Shown: positions 54,356 through 63,763, counted from the stretch's first letter. The stretch: 64,000 nucleotides of DNA from Lachnospiraceae bacterium (GCA_016286035.1 JAEERY010000070.1:1-64000), one strand, 5' to 3'. The notes: generated by a model not told the origin, from the sequence alone. A program made the numbers and translations.

Positions 54356-54371
54356 AAAATCTCATAGGTTA

Positions 54372-54647
54372 TTATGCGTTAACCAAATCCTTTAAAGCCT
54401 TACCAGCTTTGAACTTAGGAGCCTTAGAAGCCTTAATCTTCATTGTCTTACCTGTCTGAGGATTTCTTCCTTCTCTTGCTGCTCTCTTAGCTGTCTCGAA
54501 GGTACCGAATCCAACTAACTGAACCTTTCCGCCCTTCTTAAGCTCAGCAGAAACAGTATCTGTAAATGCCTTCAATGCTGCTTCAGCATCCTTCTTAGAA
54601 ATTCCAGCCTTCTCAGCCATAGCTGCAACTAATTCTGTCTTGTTCAT
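54372..54647 (-). CDS. hup: DNA-binding protein HU
   Basis: 91 residues, exact HU length. MNKTELVAAMAEKAGISKKD, GFGTFETAKRAAREGRNPQTG with the Pro that intercalates DNA, and the C-terminal KFKAGKALKDLVN. A homodimeric nucleoid protein that bends DNA. It has a strong promoter, GGAGGAG ribosome site and its own terminator, consistent with high expression. Confidence 0.97.
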   Translation of the reverse strand: MNKTELVAAMAEKAGISKKDAEAALKAFTDTVSAELKKGGKVQLVGFGTFETAKRAAREGRNPQTGKTMKIKASKAPKFKAGKALKDLVNA

Positions 54648-54706
54648 TCTTAACTCTCCTCCATTTTGAATATGAGATTGTTTTAACGCCTTAAACGTCT
54701 ATAAAG

Positions 54707-54735
54707 AGAATAGCTTTTTTTGGCCATTTTGTCAA
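54707..54735 (-). promoter_or_regulatory. Strong sigma-A promoter of the HU gene
   Basis: Minus strand: TTGACA (54730-54735), 17-bp spacer with an A-tract, TATTCT (54707-54712). Start near 54700, leader of ~53 nt ending in GGAGGAG. Confidence 0.85.
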
Positions 54736-54772
54736 TGAATTTAACGCATTTTCAGTGGATTTTAGGGCATTT

Positions 54773-56131
54773 TTATTCATTTTCCTCAAGAGATGCAAAT
54801 GAAAAGGTTTCATTTCTCAATACACCATCCAGTGATATGGTATAACTGCGTGTCACACACCCTTCTTTTCTCAAAGTGACTACATGGGTTCCTTCTCTCT
54901 TGGCAAAATCCACAGGTATTATTCCGACATAACTTCCGTCAATGTATACTTCAGCACCTTCGGGCGATTCGATCATAACTCTGTAATCCGATGTCTCAAG
55001 CGGATTCACCGCTTCTGTCACATATGTTGTGACCTGCGGAGAAGGAGACGGCTGAGGATTGGATGAATCTTTATTTGAGTCATAATCCTTTTTTTTATCC
55101 AGCGTTATCTCTAAAGTTGCATTCTCCTGACCCACTTTTATATACTGGGTCATTGACTCATATCCATCAGCTCTTACTATCAGCTGATGAATCCCGTATT
55201 CCAAGTTTAGAGGTGCCGATGCATCAGCTTCTTTTCCGTCAACATATACCTGCGCACCGGCCGGTTCAGTTACAAGGATCACATTTCCGTACATGGTATT
55301 GGATTCATCAAGAACCACCATATCACTCACATCAAGCTCTGTTTCACAATTACTCTCTATAACGACTTCCCGAGAACCTTCATACTCTCCGTTAGATAAT
55401 TTAACGCGGTATCTGCCTACCGGTACGGCGATCAGCATATCTCTTGTAACATTCTTTATTATCTTATTGCCAACCTCTATCCATCCGCCTTCAAAATAAT
55501 GCTGTCCTTTTATCCTCAGATATCCATGACCCTTTGTTATTACTATACTGTAAATATCATGATCCGTTCCGCATATCTTAAGAACATCGCACGAATTGAT
55601 GTCCATAAGCTGTGCTTTCTTATCACCAAGAAAGACAAAAAGATCATCGGAAAATCTGTAATCGCCTCCGTTTATCTTCATATGTTTGGTTTTGGGATCG
55701 ATCTCAAAATCAGTGACATCATCATATATCCATACATCCTGTGATCCCGTCATACTGTTTAACAGTTTCTTGCTCTTTAAAAAAGTAACATCAACAAGAT
55801 CTCCCGGTTTTATCTGATCTATTACTGTTGCTGTTTTGTATTTGTCATATATCTTGGATGTTCCATCAAAGTTAAGCGTGTAATTCTTCCCTACAAGCCT
55901 GTTATAAAGCGTACATGTCTGTGCCTCTTTATCTATAGAAACCACAACAGCATCCGTATCGGCACTGTCATAAGTTCCGGCCTTCGGTATCACAAATCCT
56001 GTATCAACAGTATTATCCTCAGGAAGGTTTTCATAAGACTGGTCAGGTTGCTGCGCACATCCACATAATAAGACTGCACATACAAGAAAAGCCGGTAAAA
56101 CGTTAATCATAAGTCTTAAGGCATTTTTCAC
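54773..56131 (-). CDS. PEGA-domain lipoprotein
   Basis: 452 residues from GTG 56131, which gives a clean lipoprotein signal: basic KNALRLMIN, hydrophobic core, lipobox LCGC. ATG 56200 has a better ribosome site (CTGGAG) but overlaps cca and adds 23 charged residues. After a Ser/Asp-rich linker come beta-rich domains and two PEGA repeats near the end (VTEPAGAQVYVDGKEA and ESPEGAEVYIDGSYVG), separated by a Ser/Pro linker (NPQPSPSPQ). PEGA domains occur on surface proteins and may bind cell-wall or glycan; the function here is unknown. Confidence 0.78.
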   Translation of the reverse strand: MKNALRLMINVLPAFLVCAVLLCGCAQQPDQSYENLPEDNTVDTGFVIPKAGTYDSADTDAVVVSIDKEAQTCTLYNRLVGKNYTLNFDGTSKIYDKYKTATVIDQIKPGDLVDVTFLKSKKLLNSMTGSQDVWIYDDVTDFEIDPKTKHMKINGGDYRFSDDLFVFLGDKKAQLMDINSCDVLKICGTDHDIYSIVITKGHGYLRIKGQHYFEGGWIEVGNKIIKNVTRDMLIAVPVGRYRVKLSNGEYEGSREVVIESNCETELDVSDMVVLDESNTMYGNVILVTEPAGAQVYVDGKEADASAPLNLEYGIHQLIVRADGYESMTQYIKVGQENATLEITLDKKKDYDSNKDSSNPQPSPSPQVTTYVTEAVNPLETSDYRVMIESPEGAEVYIDGSYVGIIPVDFAKREGTHVVTLRKEGCVTRSYTISLDGVLRNETFSFASLEENE

Positions 56132-56165
56132 CGTACTTTTCTTATCACCAAAATCAGATACTTCT

Positions 56166-57518
56166 CTATGCAATTGTGTTTCTCTGCATACATTTCTCAT
56201 TAACAAGCTCCAGCAGCTTTTCTCTTGTATTGAGCTTTGGTTCATCCATAACTCTCTCAAGAAGTTCTGTAAGTATCATGCCAATCTGCGGACCTTCCGT
56301 GATACCTTTTTCCATCAGATCTTTTCCGTTTACAGCAAGATCAGATATCTTGACACAATCATTATCCTTAAGTATTTCACTGTATATTTCCCGCAGTTTA
56401 TAAATTTCCGCCTGTTTTTCTTCTCTTTTATACAGACTCTGTGCTGAAAGATCAGCCTGTTTGACCTTTAAAAGATCTCCGAATCCTTCCGCGCCAAGTT
56501 TATTCATCATTCGTCTGACGCTCTTATGCTTTAATTCTATTTTTGCATCATGGTAAGCTATAAGCTGCTTGACAGCCGCCAGTGTCTTATTGTCAAACTT
56601 TAGTCTGTGACAGATATCTGATGCCATCTGTGCCGACAGTTGTACATGCCCGTGAAAATGATCGATTCCTTCCTCATCAGTCGTTTTTGTTTCCGCTTTT
56701 CCTATATCATGGAAAAGCATGGCATATCGAAGTACCCTGTCAGGTTCTATGGCCTCAACAGAACGCATGATATGCTCTCCGACAGTATAGCAGTGATGCG
56801 GATTATTCTGTGTGATCTCCATATTTTGAGAAAGCTCAGGCAGAATGATCTTAAGTATCCCGTATTCATATGCCAGTCTAAGTTTGCCAGGATTTGGAGA
56901 GATGATTAGTTTGGTCAGTTCCGTATTGATCCTTTCAGCACTGACAGATTTAAGATTACCTGCCAGTTTTCTCATTGCATTAAGGGTTTCATTATCTATC
57001 TCATATCCCAACTGCGCACTGAAACGTATTGCACGCATTATACGCAATGCATCTTCACCAAATCGCTCAACAGGATCACCTACACATCTTATAATGCGAT
57101 TCTCAATATCCCCGATACCGTCAAATTCATCTATCAAACCTGTCTTATCATTGTATGCCATCGCATTTATCGTAAAATCTCTTCTTTTAAGATCTTCACA
57201 AAGACTGGTCGTGAATTCCACCTGCTTGGGATGTCTGTTATCTTCATATTCACCGTCTATACGATAAGTTGTAACCTCATAGGTTTCCTTATCCACCAAA
57301 ACAGTTACCGTACCGTGTTGTATGCCGGTATCAATTGTTCTGCGAAACAGTTCTTTTATCTGAAGAGGTTTAGCATTTGTAGTGATATCCCAGTCATCAG
57401 GTTCTCTTCCAAGCAAACTGTCTCTTACGCATCCTCCGACAGCATAGCCCTCAAAACCTGCCTCTTCCAGAGTCTCTATTATGTACTTTACGTTTTCAGG
57501 TAATACTATTTTATTCAT
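56166..57518 (-). CDS. cca: CCA tRNA nucleotidyltransferase with HD domain
   Basis: 450 residues. Class II head GYAVGGCVRDSLLGREPDDWDITT (~20-43, with the GG and DXD motifs), the RRDFTINAMAY block (~111) and an HD phosphohydrolase segment LFHDIGKAETK (~267). It adds or repairs the CCA end of tRNAs. The HD domain is common in Clostridia enzymes. The PEGA lipoprotein gene follows at once. Confidence 0.93.
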   Translation of the reverse strand: MNKIVLPENVKYIIETLEEAGFEGYAVGGCVRDSLLGREPDDWDITTNAKPLQIKELFRRTIDTGIQHGTVTVLVDKETYEVTTYRIDGEYEDNRHPKQVEFTTSLCEDLKRRDFTINAMAYNDKTGLIDEFDGIGDIENRIIRCVGDPVERFGEDALRIMRAIRFSAQLGYEIDNETLNAMRKLAGNLKSVSAERINTELTKLIISPNPGKLRLAYEYGILKIILPELSQNMEITQNNPHHCYTVGEHIMRSVEAIEPDRVLRYAMLFHDIGKAETKTTDEEGIDHFHGHVQLSAQMASDICHRLKFDNKTLAAVKQLIAYHDAKIELKHKSVRRMMNKLGAEGFGDLLKVKQADLSAQSLYKREEKQAEIYKLREIYSEILKDNDCVKISDLAVNGKDLMEKGITEGPQIGMILTELLERVMDEPKLNTREKLLELVNEKCMQRNTIA

Positions 57519-57525
57519 ACTTTCG

Positions 57526-57554
57526 AAAAGAGAGTTCCCGGAAGGAACCCTCTT
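57526..57554 (-). terminator. Terminator of ackA
   Basis: AAGAG-A-GTTCC (57528-57538) pairs with GGAAC-C-CTCTT (57544-57554) with one mismatch and a 5-nt loop; TTTT follows on the minus strand. Confidence 0.6.
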
Positions 57555-57589
57555 AAAACTTCTATGATCTCATTCTTATCCGTCTGATA

Positions 57590-58786
57590 TTATTTTACTA
57601 GACGAACCGTTTCTCTTGCAATAGCCAGCTCTTCATTGGTAGGTACGACCATTATCGCCACTTTATCATCAGGCTTAGAAAGGATGACTTCTTCACCGCG
57701 AATAGCGTTCTTTTCAGGATCAATACTCGTACCGAGCCAGGTCACATATTCACATATTGCAGCTCTCATCTGACAGTTATTCTCACCTATGCCGGCGGTA
57801 AATGCTATTACATCCACGCCCTTCATAGCCATAGCATAACTTCCTATATACTTTGCTACTCTGTATGCATAGGTATCAAGTGCATCTATAGCCTTTTGAT
57901 CCTTACTCTCCGCAGCAGACGCAAGGTCTCTGAAATCACTTGATATACCGCCCGAAAGTCCGAGAACCCCGGATTTCTTATTGCAGACATTTATCATATC
58001 GTCAGCCGATATATTCTCTTTGTCAGCTATAAAGCTTATGATAGCCGGATCGATATCTCCCGATCTGGTACCCATTATAAGTCCTTCAAGCGGAGTAAGA
58101 CCCATTGATGTATCTACAGACTTTCCATGATCTACTGCCGTAACGGATGCACCGTTTCCGAGATGACATACTATGATCTTAAGATCTTCTCTCTTCTTTC
58201 CAAGCAACTCTGCGGCTCTTGCGGATACAAAATCGTGACTTGTTCCATGGAACCCATATCTTCTTACCTTGTATTTCTCATAGTATTCATAAGGAAGTCC
58301 ATACAGAAAAGCTTTCTTTGGCATTGTCTGATGGAATGCCGTATCAAAAACAGCTACCATCGGCACATTTGGCATAAGTTTTTTACATGCATTTATTCCG
58401 ATCAGGTTTGCCGGATTATGCAGCGGAGCAAGATCATTGCATTCTTCTATAGCCTTGACAACTTCATCATTTATAACTACCGAAGTGTTGAATTTCTCTC
58501 CACCGTGAACTATACGATGTCCTACAGCATCTATCTCATCAAGAGACTTCACTACACCCACAACAGGATCTGTCAGTTTTTCAATAACATACTTAACAGC
58601 TGCCGTATGGTCAGGCATGGGAACCTGTGTTGTAACTTTATCTCCACCTGCAGGCTGATGTGTTATAGCACTTCCGTCTATACCGATACGTTCGCAAAGT
58701 CCCTTTGCAAGAACCTCCTCGGTGTCAGACGATATAAGCTGATATTTAAGTGATGAACTGCCACAATTGATTACCAATACATTCAT
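57590..58786 (-). CDS. ackA: Acetate kinase
   Basis: 398 residues from ATG 58786 (AAGGA 6 nt upstream; an ATG at 58804 adds six residues). ASKHA fold: LVINCGSSSLKYQL (~4-17), HRIVHGGEKF (~84-93), FDTAFHQTMP (~147-156), HLGNGASV (~206-213) and the tail GIGENNCQMR. It makes ATP from acetyl phosphate at the end of fermentation. The usual partner pta is not adjacent; proS lies upstream and a terminator downstream. Confidence 0.96.
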   Translation of the reverse strand: MNVLVINCGSSSLKYQLISSDTEEVLAKGLCERIGIDGSAITHQPAGGDKVTTQVPMPDHTAAVKYVIEKLTDPVVGVVKSLDEIDAVGHRIVHGGEKFNTSVVINDEVVKAIEECNDLAPLHNPANLIGINACKKLMPNVPMVAVFDTAFHQTMPKKAFLYGLPYEYYEKYKVRRYGFHGTSHDFVSARAAELLGKKREDLKIIVCHLGNGASVTAVDHGKSVDTSMGLTPLEGLIMGTRSGDIDPAIISFIADKENISADDMINVCNKKSGVLGLSGGISSDFRDLASAAESKDQKAIDALDTYAYRVAKYIGSYAMAMKGVDVIAFTAGIGENNCQMRAAICEYVTWLGTSIDPEKNAIRGEEVILSKPDDKVAIMVVPTNEELAIARETVRLVK

Positions 58787-58831
58787 GTTTATTCCTTCTT
58801 TCATATTATCAGTAATAAAAACTTATTAGTT

Positions 58832-60268
58832 TTAATATGCTCTGCCCCAGTAAACCATCTTCTTTGCAGGTTTTCCACAATATACACAGGTGTCAGAAAG
58901 GCATTCCTGCTCAAAAGGCATACAACGGCTGGTCACAGCCATATCTTCCTTGATTTTCTCCTCACACTCTGTTTCACCGCACCACATAGCCTTTACAAAT
59001 CCTGATTTCTCGGCAAAAAGCTTTTCGAATTCCTCTTTTGTTTTTGCCTCGTATGTATGCTCCTCAAGATGCTTCTTGGCTTTGTCATACATATCCTGCT
59101 GGATCTGTGGAAGAAGCTCAGCTATCTTAGCTGAAAGCTCATCAATGTTTACCTCTATCTTTTCTCTGGTGTCTCTTCTGCAGATCAGGCATTTACCGTT
59201 CTCTATATCTCTCGGACCGATCTCAACTCTTACAGGGATACCTCTCATCTCCTGTTCACTGAACTTGAATCCCGGTGATTTGTCACTGTCATCAACCTTT
59301 ACCCTAAATCCTGCATTTATAAGTGTAGACTTTAATTCAGCTGCTTTTTCAAGAACACCTTCCTTCTTCTGCTGTATAGGTATTATCATAACCTGTGTAG
59401 GCGCAATAGCAGGAGGAAGTACAAGTCCCGAATCATCTCCGTGTACCATGATTATGGCACCTATTATACGGGTAGATACTCCCCATGATGTCTGATGAAC
59501 ATACTGAAGCTTGTTTTCTTTATCTGTATACTGTATACCAAAGGCTTCGGCAAATCCCGTACCGAAGTTGTGGCTCGTTCCGGACTGAAGAGCTTTACCG
59601 TCATGCATGAGTGCTTCTATAGTATATGTAGCCACAGCACCCGCAAATTTCTCCTTATCCGTCTTGCGTCCTTTTACTACAGGGATAGACAGTACCTCTT
59701 TACAGAAATCAGCATATACGTTTAACATCTGTTCGGTACGAGCAACCGATTCTTCTTCTGTTGCATGAGCCGTATGACCTTCCTGCCACAAAAACTCTCT
59801 CGAACGAAGGAAAGGTCTTGTCTCCTTTTCCCAGCGAACAACAGAACACCACTGATTATATACTTTGGGAAGATCCCTGTATGACTGGATATCTCCTTTA
59901 TAGAAGTCACAGAACAAAGTCTCTGATGTGGGTCTTACACACATTCTCTCCTGGAGAGGATTGAGTCCGCCGTGTGTAACCCATGCAACCTCAGGTGCAA
60001 AACCTTCCACATGATCTTTTTCTTTCTGAAGAAGACTCTCGGGTATAAACATAGGCATATAAACATTCTCCACACCTGTTTCTTTGAATCTTCTGTCAAG
60101 TTCACGCTGAATATTCTCCCAAAGAGCATATCCTGCAGGTTTTATGACCATGCATCCTTTAACATTCGAATAATCTATGAGTTCGGCTTTGATAACAACG
60201 TCCGTATACCATTGCGCAAAGTCTTCGTTCATGGAAGTTATAGCTTCTACTAATTTTTTATCTGCCAT
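58832..60268 (-). CDS. proS: Prolyl-tRNA synthetase, archaeal/eukaryotic type (type 3)
   Basis: 478 residues, short form without the bacterial insertion domain. Class II motif 2 region [21 protein letters not shown] (~145-165, given in full as two parts [12 protein letters not shown] and REFLWQEGH), the anticodon domain IPIQQKKEG, and a C-terminal zinc module with [18 protein letters not shown] ending in Tyr, the mark of this type. It charges tRNA-Pro. No T-box leader is visible; a plain promoter lies just upstream. Confidence 0.96.
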   Translation of the reverse strand: MADKKLVEAITSMNEDFAQWYTDVVIKAELIDYSNVKGCMVIKPAGYALWENIQRELDRRFKETGVENVYMPMFIPESLLQKEKDHVEGFAPEVAWVTHGGLNPLQERMCVRPTSETLFCDFYKGDIQSYRDLPKVYNQWCSVVRWEKETRPFLRSREFLWQEGHTAHATEEESVARTEQMLNVYADFCKEVLSIPVVKGRKTDKEKFAGAVATYTIEALMHDGKALQSGTSHNFGTGFAEAFGIQYTDKENKLQYVHQTSWGVSTRIIGAIIMVHGDDSGLVLPPAIAPTQVMIIPIQQKKEGVLEKAAELKSTLINAGFRVKVDDSDKSPGFKFSEQEMRGIPVRVEIGPRDIENGKCLICRRDTREKIEVNIDELSAKIAELLPQIQQDMYDKAKKHLEEHTYEAKTKEEFEKLFAEKSGFVKAMWCGETECEEKIKEDMAVTSRCMPFEQECLSDTCVYCGKPAKKMVYWGRAY

Positions 60269-60303
60269 ATCGGCCTCCTTATATCTGTGAAATAAGCGTT
60301 TTT

Positions 60304-60332
60304 ATTATATCAACTGTTTATACAGCCTGCAA
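60304..60332 (-). promoter_or_regulatory. Sigma-A promoter of proS
   Basis: Minus strand: TTGCAG (60327-60332), 17-bp spacer, TATAAT (60304-60309). Start near 60297 gives a 28-nt leader with AAGGAGG, too short for a T-box. The spacer contains the palindrome CTGTATAAACAG. Confidence 0.75.
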
Positions 60333-60442
60333 GATAACAACGCATTATATAAGTACTGAAATCATAAATATCAGTTTTGTCAAAGTTTGGATCATACTCT
60401 TGCCTGTTTCATGAACACTTATACTCCCATCGGGATGGTTTC

Positions 60443-60925
60443 CTATAAGTATTCCTGAGGAACCAAATATCCCAGTTCATACAAAGTATATGCATAATCC
60501 CTGTTTTTTAATCTTTCCTTGGATTCCATCGTAAGCCTGTCATACTTCTTCTGCTTAATTCCCGTAAGTATAGACATTACCTCAACGATACCACCAACAA
60601 AAAACAGGACACCTAAAACAGTAATGACTGCGGGCATTAACAACTGAATACCGTTTATAGCGCCCGGCTGGTTTTTTCCAAACATCACTATGCCTATATA
60701 AAGCACAAACGCACCCAGTATTATAAGAAAAAAATGTGCTTTTATGCTGAATATATCCTTTGGCAGTCCTTCCAGTGCTATCTCATGACATCTGGGATCA
60801 GCATATTTCCTGCCACATTTCGGGCATTCCTTAACAGGGCTCTTATATCTTCTGTAATGAGTCGCAGGATCGTAATTAAAAAGTTTTTTTCCGCATCCTG
60901 TACAATTAAACTGAACAGTCGACAT
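60443..60925 (-). CDS. Zinc-ribbon membrane protein, unknown function
   Basis: 160 residues from ATG 60925 (GGGAGG 5 nt upstream; the frame to 60958 is less likely). Two CxxC pairs (CTGCGKKLF and CPKCGRKY, within residues 8-38) form a zinc ribbon. Two hydrophobic helices follow (~63-82 and ~94-118), then a basic cytoplasmic tail. No known family is recognised. It has its own promoter. Confidence 0.7.
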   Translation of the reverse strand: MSTVQFNCTGCGKKLFNYDPATHYRRYKSPVKECPKCGRKYADPRCHEIALEGLPKDIFSIKAHFFLIILGAFVLYIGIVMFGKNQPGAINGIQLLMPAVITVLGVLFFVGGIVEVMSILTGIKQKKYDRLTMESKERLKNRDYAYTLYELGYLVPQEYL

Positions 60926-60965
60926 GGATTCCTCCCGGATCTTCTTGTATAAAACCACGTGGATG

Positions 60966-60994
60966 ATTTTATCAGATTATGAAAAGATTGTCGA
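60966..60994 (-). promoter_or_regulatory. Promoter of the zinc-ribbon membrane protein gene
   Basis: Minus strand: TCGACA (60989-60994), 17-bp spacer, TAAAAT (60966-60971). Start near 60959, leader of ~34 nt with GGGAGG. Confidence 0.65.
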
Positions 60995-61014
60995 TACGGG
61001 CTGCATTCAAACAT

Positions 61015-61044
61015 AAAAGAGGACTGATAAAAATATCAGTCCTC
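61015..61044 (-). terminator. Terminator of the 169-aa lipoprotein gene
   Basis: GAGGACTGATA (61019-61029) pairs with TATCAGTCCTC (61034-61044), 4-nt loop; TTTT follows on the minus strand. Confidence 0.8.
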
Positions 61045-61078
61045 CTGCCCAAAAATAATTCAATACTGACTTATGATA

Positions 61079-61588
61079 TTAGTTGAGTTCGCTTATCTTC
61101 TCAAGCACAGATTCCTTGTTAGCAGGGAAAAGCGCAGCGGTATCAGTCATACCGTTGAATGAGATCGTGTAAGCTTCTTCTCCCATCTCCTCGGTAACAT
61201 CCACAGTATATGTAAGTGCAGCCCATGAAGAAACATCAAGCAGAGTGTATGTTCCGTCACCATTGTCTGTGATATCACCTATCATCATGATCGCATGAGG
61301 GTCTGTATCTGCATTGTTTTCTCTCATTACGAGGATTCCTCTTGTTGCATCTTCATTTATCACATAATACACAAGCTTGTCTGTATCGGTTGTACCAGCA
61401 TACGCTACACTCAATGTGTTCTTTATCTCGTTGTACTTTTCGTTTCCTGCAAAAACAGCAGAGTCTGCATACTTTTCTTCGGATACTGCAGCAGTTTCTG
61501 CAGCACTGTTTCCGCATCCTCCAAGTACTGTCATTGCAATTGCGCCTGTAGCCATCATCATAACAACCTTCATAACAATCTTCATCAT
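61079..61588 (-). CDS. Small secreted lipoprotein, unknown function
   Basis: 169 residues. A Met-rich signal peptide (KIVMKVVMMMATGAIAMTVL) ends in the lipobox LGGC, so Cys near residue 25 should be lipid-modified. The mature part of ~145 residues is acidic, with strands such as DKLVYYVINEDATRGILVMR and NGDGTYTLLDVSSW and no catalytic motif. AAGGAG lies 7 nt upstream. It has its own promoter and terminator. Confidence 0.75.
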   Translation of the reverse strand: MMKIVMKVVMMMATGAIAMTVLGGCGNSAAETAAVSEEKYADSAVFAGNEKYNEIKNTLSVAYAGTTDTDKLVYYVINEDATRGILVMRENNADTDPHAIMMIGDITDNGDGTYTLLDVSSWAALTYTVDVTEEMGEEAYTISFNGMTDTAALFPANKESVLEKISELN

Positions 61589-61896
61589 CTTTTTTCTCCT
61601 TCTCTTTCTTTATATCAAACTATATTTACCTGTTTTATTTCGATAGTGCACTTTCGTTCTCGTGCACATCGTTGTATGATGTATTATGAGGCATCTTTTA
61701 ATGCATATCAAGGTGTTTATCTTACAAATATAACAATTTGACGCGTCGTAATTTGTGTATATTGCACAATTATTAGGGAGTTTTCTTGGGTAAATCGTTT
61801 AACCTCAAAGAATTATGATATGAAAGTGATGTAAAGATAGCGATATGATTGGTGATAGATACTTGGTGTTCACGTGCACGTATGTGTTATAAGATA
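61589..61896. promoter_or_regulatory. 308-bp region upstream of the lipoprotein gene
   Basis: It holds a minus-strand promoter: TTGATA (61706-61711), 17-bp spacer, CATAAT (61683-61688). In the ~88-nt leader, GTGCAC (61646-61651) and GTGCAC (61662-61667) form a 6-bp stem with a 10-nt loop. A further GTGCAC is near 61874. Beyond the promoter I see no gene between here and the pseudouridine synthase stop. Confidence 0.6.
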
Positions 61897-62538
61897 TCAT
61901 AGATCGATCTGAATCGTTTCATTTTCCAGTATGAGTTTATATGCTTTCAGACAGATATTTCCTATACCGTTTGTTCTGCTATATTCTGCGGAATCCACAC
62001 TTGCGTATTTCGTATCTCCAAGTATCGGACATCCTGCATGAGAAAGCTGAACCCTTATCTGATGATGTCTTCCTGTAATAAGTTTTATATCCAAAGTATC
62101 AGTCTCTTCGTTTCTATCAACAACTTTATACTCCAGTACTGCCTTTTTTGCCTGTTTATCGTTTCTGTCAGACACTTTGCTTAAATTGCTTTTTCCATCC
62201 TTGACAAGATAATCCTCAAGTCTTCCTTCTTTTGAATTCATATGACCATATACAGAAGCATGATAAAACTTCTTGATCTTACCCTCATTAAGAAGTCTGC
62301 TCAAATTAGCTGCACTTTTTTCGTTCTTTGCAAAAAGTACAAGGCCTTCAACAGGCTGGTCAAGACGATTTATTACCGCAAGATAAGGATTCTTCATACC
62401 GGTGGATTCTGCCACATGATTTTTGATCTCACTCATAAGATCCTTCTGGCCAAGCCTGGCAGTCTGTGTGGCTATCCCGGTAGGTTTATGAACCACTATG
62501 TAATTGTCGTTTTCTTTAACGATCTTTGATATCATCAT
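61897..62538 (-). CDS. RluA-family pseudouridine synthase
   Basis: 213 residues, without an S4 domain. The catalytic Asp is in INRLDQPVEGLVLFAK (~56-71) and the family block TGRHHQIRVQLSHAGCPILG (~155-174) is intact. Members isomerise uridine in rRNA or tRNA; the short form resembles RluA/TruC-type enzymes and the target cannot be read. The start overlaps the PHP gene by 23 bp with no strong ribosome site, so it is probably translationally coupled. Confidence 0.85.
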   Translation of the reverse strand: MMISKIVKENDNYIVVHKPTGIATQTARLGQKDLMSEIKNHVAESTGMKNPYLAVINRLDQPVEGLVLFAKNEKSAANLSRLLNEGKIKKFYHASVYGHMNSKEGRLEDYLVKDGKSNLSKVSDRNDKQAKKAVLEYKVVDRNEETDTLDIKLITGRHHQIRVQLSHAGCPILGDTKYASVDSAEYSRTNGIGNICLKAYKLILENETIQIDL

Positions 62539-63244
62539 TGTATTTACTCAGTTTGATCATCTCACAGTTTCTGCTCATAACCATGTCTATAAAATCATGT
62601 ATCCCTGTAAGTCTCCTGTTAAATGCGGTCCCGCTCATTAAAGGAACATTGCAGTGTATATCTGACCCGCATGTTGTAGGAAAATCATGTTCTATGGCAT
62701 ACTGTGCTGCCTTTTCATTATACAGATCCCTGCCATCGGTAAGTTTATTGCTGGCATTGAAAACCTCTATCCCATCCACATCATCCGGAAACAGTCTTAC
62801 TTCAGGTATATAATACTCTTCCCTGTATGGATGAGCCTGAAAGACTATTCCTCCGTCATTATGCACAAGTTCATACTGCTCCTTTACCGTTGCATCCTTT
62901 ATCTCAGGATGCTTCATCAGCCATTGCTCATCCAATCCATACACCAAAAACTCTGTACCGTTGTATCCGGATTCCCAGCCAAAAAAGACATCAAGATCTA
63001 TCTCTTTACTGACTGCCAGTGCATCCCGATATCCGGCGCAGTACTGATGTACCCAGTCCTGCCAAGGCAGTTCCCTGTCAACAGCTGTATTTCCATAAAA
63101 GAAATGATCTGTAACTATGATACCGGTATAACCTGCCTCCTTATGTGCTATTGCCATCTCTCTGCCTGTATTATTTCCGCAGGCACTTCCCTGACTTGTA
63201 TGGAGATGAGTCTCATACACAAATTGATCCGACCTGAAATTCAT
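62516..63244 (-). CDS. PHP-domain phosphoesterase
   Basis: 242 residues. PHP metal motifs: ETHLHTSQGSACG (motif I with HxH, ~11-23), VTDHFFYG (motif II, ~41), FQAHPYREE (His ligand, ~137) and CGSDIHCN (DxH, ~195-202). Family members are histidinol phosphatases, polymerase-associated nucleases or nucleotide phosphoesterases; size and motifs do not separate these. It is 18 bp downstream of the YjdI-YjdJ gene. Confidence 0.85.
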   Translation of the reverse strand: MNFRSDQFVYETHLHTSQGSACGNNTGREMAIAHKEAGYTGIIVTDHFFYGNTAVDRELPWQDWVHQYCAGYRDALAVSKEIDLDVFFGWESGYNGTEFLVYGLDEQWLMKHPEIKDATVKEQYELVHNDGGIVFQAHPYREEYYIPEVRLFPDDVDGIEVFNASNKLTDGRDLYNEKAAQYAIEHDFPTTCGSDIHCNVPLMSGTAFNRRLTGIHDFIDMVMSRNCEMIKLSKYNDDIKDR

Positions 63245-63261
63245 TTGAAAAACACTCCCGC

Positions 63262-63738
63262 TTATTGATTATTTGATCCATCCGACCATTTAAGCACTTT
63301 TACAGCATATGAACACACAGGAATTATCTTCATCTTCCGTCGTTCAGCTTCTTCTACCAGTTTAAAGACAAGTCTCTTGGCAATACCTTTGTTCGCATAA
63401 TCCGGATGAACCTCAGTGTGATATATCGTCCAGGATCCCTCTTTTTCTTCATAATCACATTCCCCGACAACTCTATCATTGTCGTATGCCAGACTTTTTG
63501 AGCGTTCTTCATCATAAACCACTCTGATCCCATGATTGTATGCACATGTTAAAGCTTTTGTTGGACATTTTTCAATCGTCTGCCATATGTCTGCATTGGA
63601 AGCCTTGCTGATATCTATCCATGGTTTTCGATTAATATCAAAAACCTGCGGACAGCCTGTTACGCATCTTTTTGCATGTCTGCACTTTTCAGAATCCCAG
63701 AAAACCGTAATGTCTTCATTTTCATATATTCGATGCAC
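63262..63738 (-). CDS. Fusion of a YjdI-like (4Fe-4S/Cys) domain and a YjdJ-like GNAT domain
   Basis: 158 residues, GTG start with AGGAGG 7 nt upstream. Residues 1-70 match the mono-cluster domain of YjdI: FWDSEKCRHAKRCVTGCPQVF and IEKCPTKALTC with Cys spaced for an iron-sulfur cluster. Residues ~72-150 match the short GNAT domain of YjdJ: VHPDYANKGIAKRLVFKLVE (acetyl-CoA loop) and IIPVCSYA. In E. coli these are two adjacent genes. The substrate is unknown. Confidence 0.85.
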   Translation of the reverse strand: MHRIYENEDITVFWDSEKCRHAKRCVTGCPQVFDINRKPWIDISKASNADIWQTIEKCPTKALTCAYNHGIRVVYDEERSKSLAYDNDRVVGECDYEEKEGSWTIYHTEVHPDYANKGIAKRLVFKLVEEAERRKMKIIPVCSYAVKVLKWSDGSNNQ

Positions 63739-63763
63739 GTTATGTCCTCCTCGTTGTTAAACT

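Noticed and set aside
58127-58753. 208-residue plus-strand open frame opposite ackA
   Set aside because: It is the mirror of the ackA coding sequence, rich in Cys, Ile and Tyr, with no promoter or homology pattern.
60269-60442. T-box riboswitch upstream of proS
   Set aside because: The promoter lies only ~28 nt from the start codon and no conserved AGGGTGG-type T-box motif or antiterminator is present.
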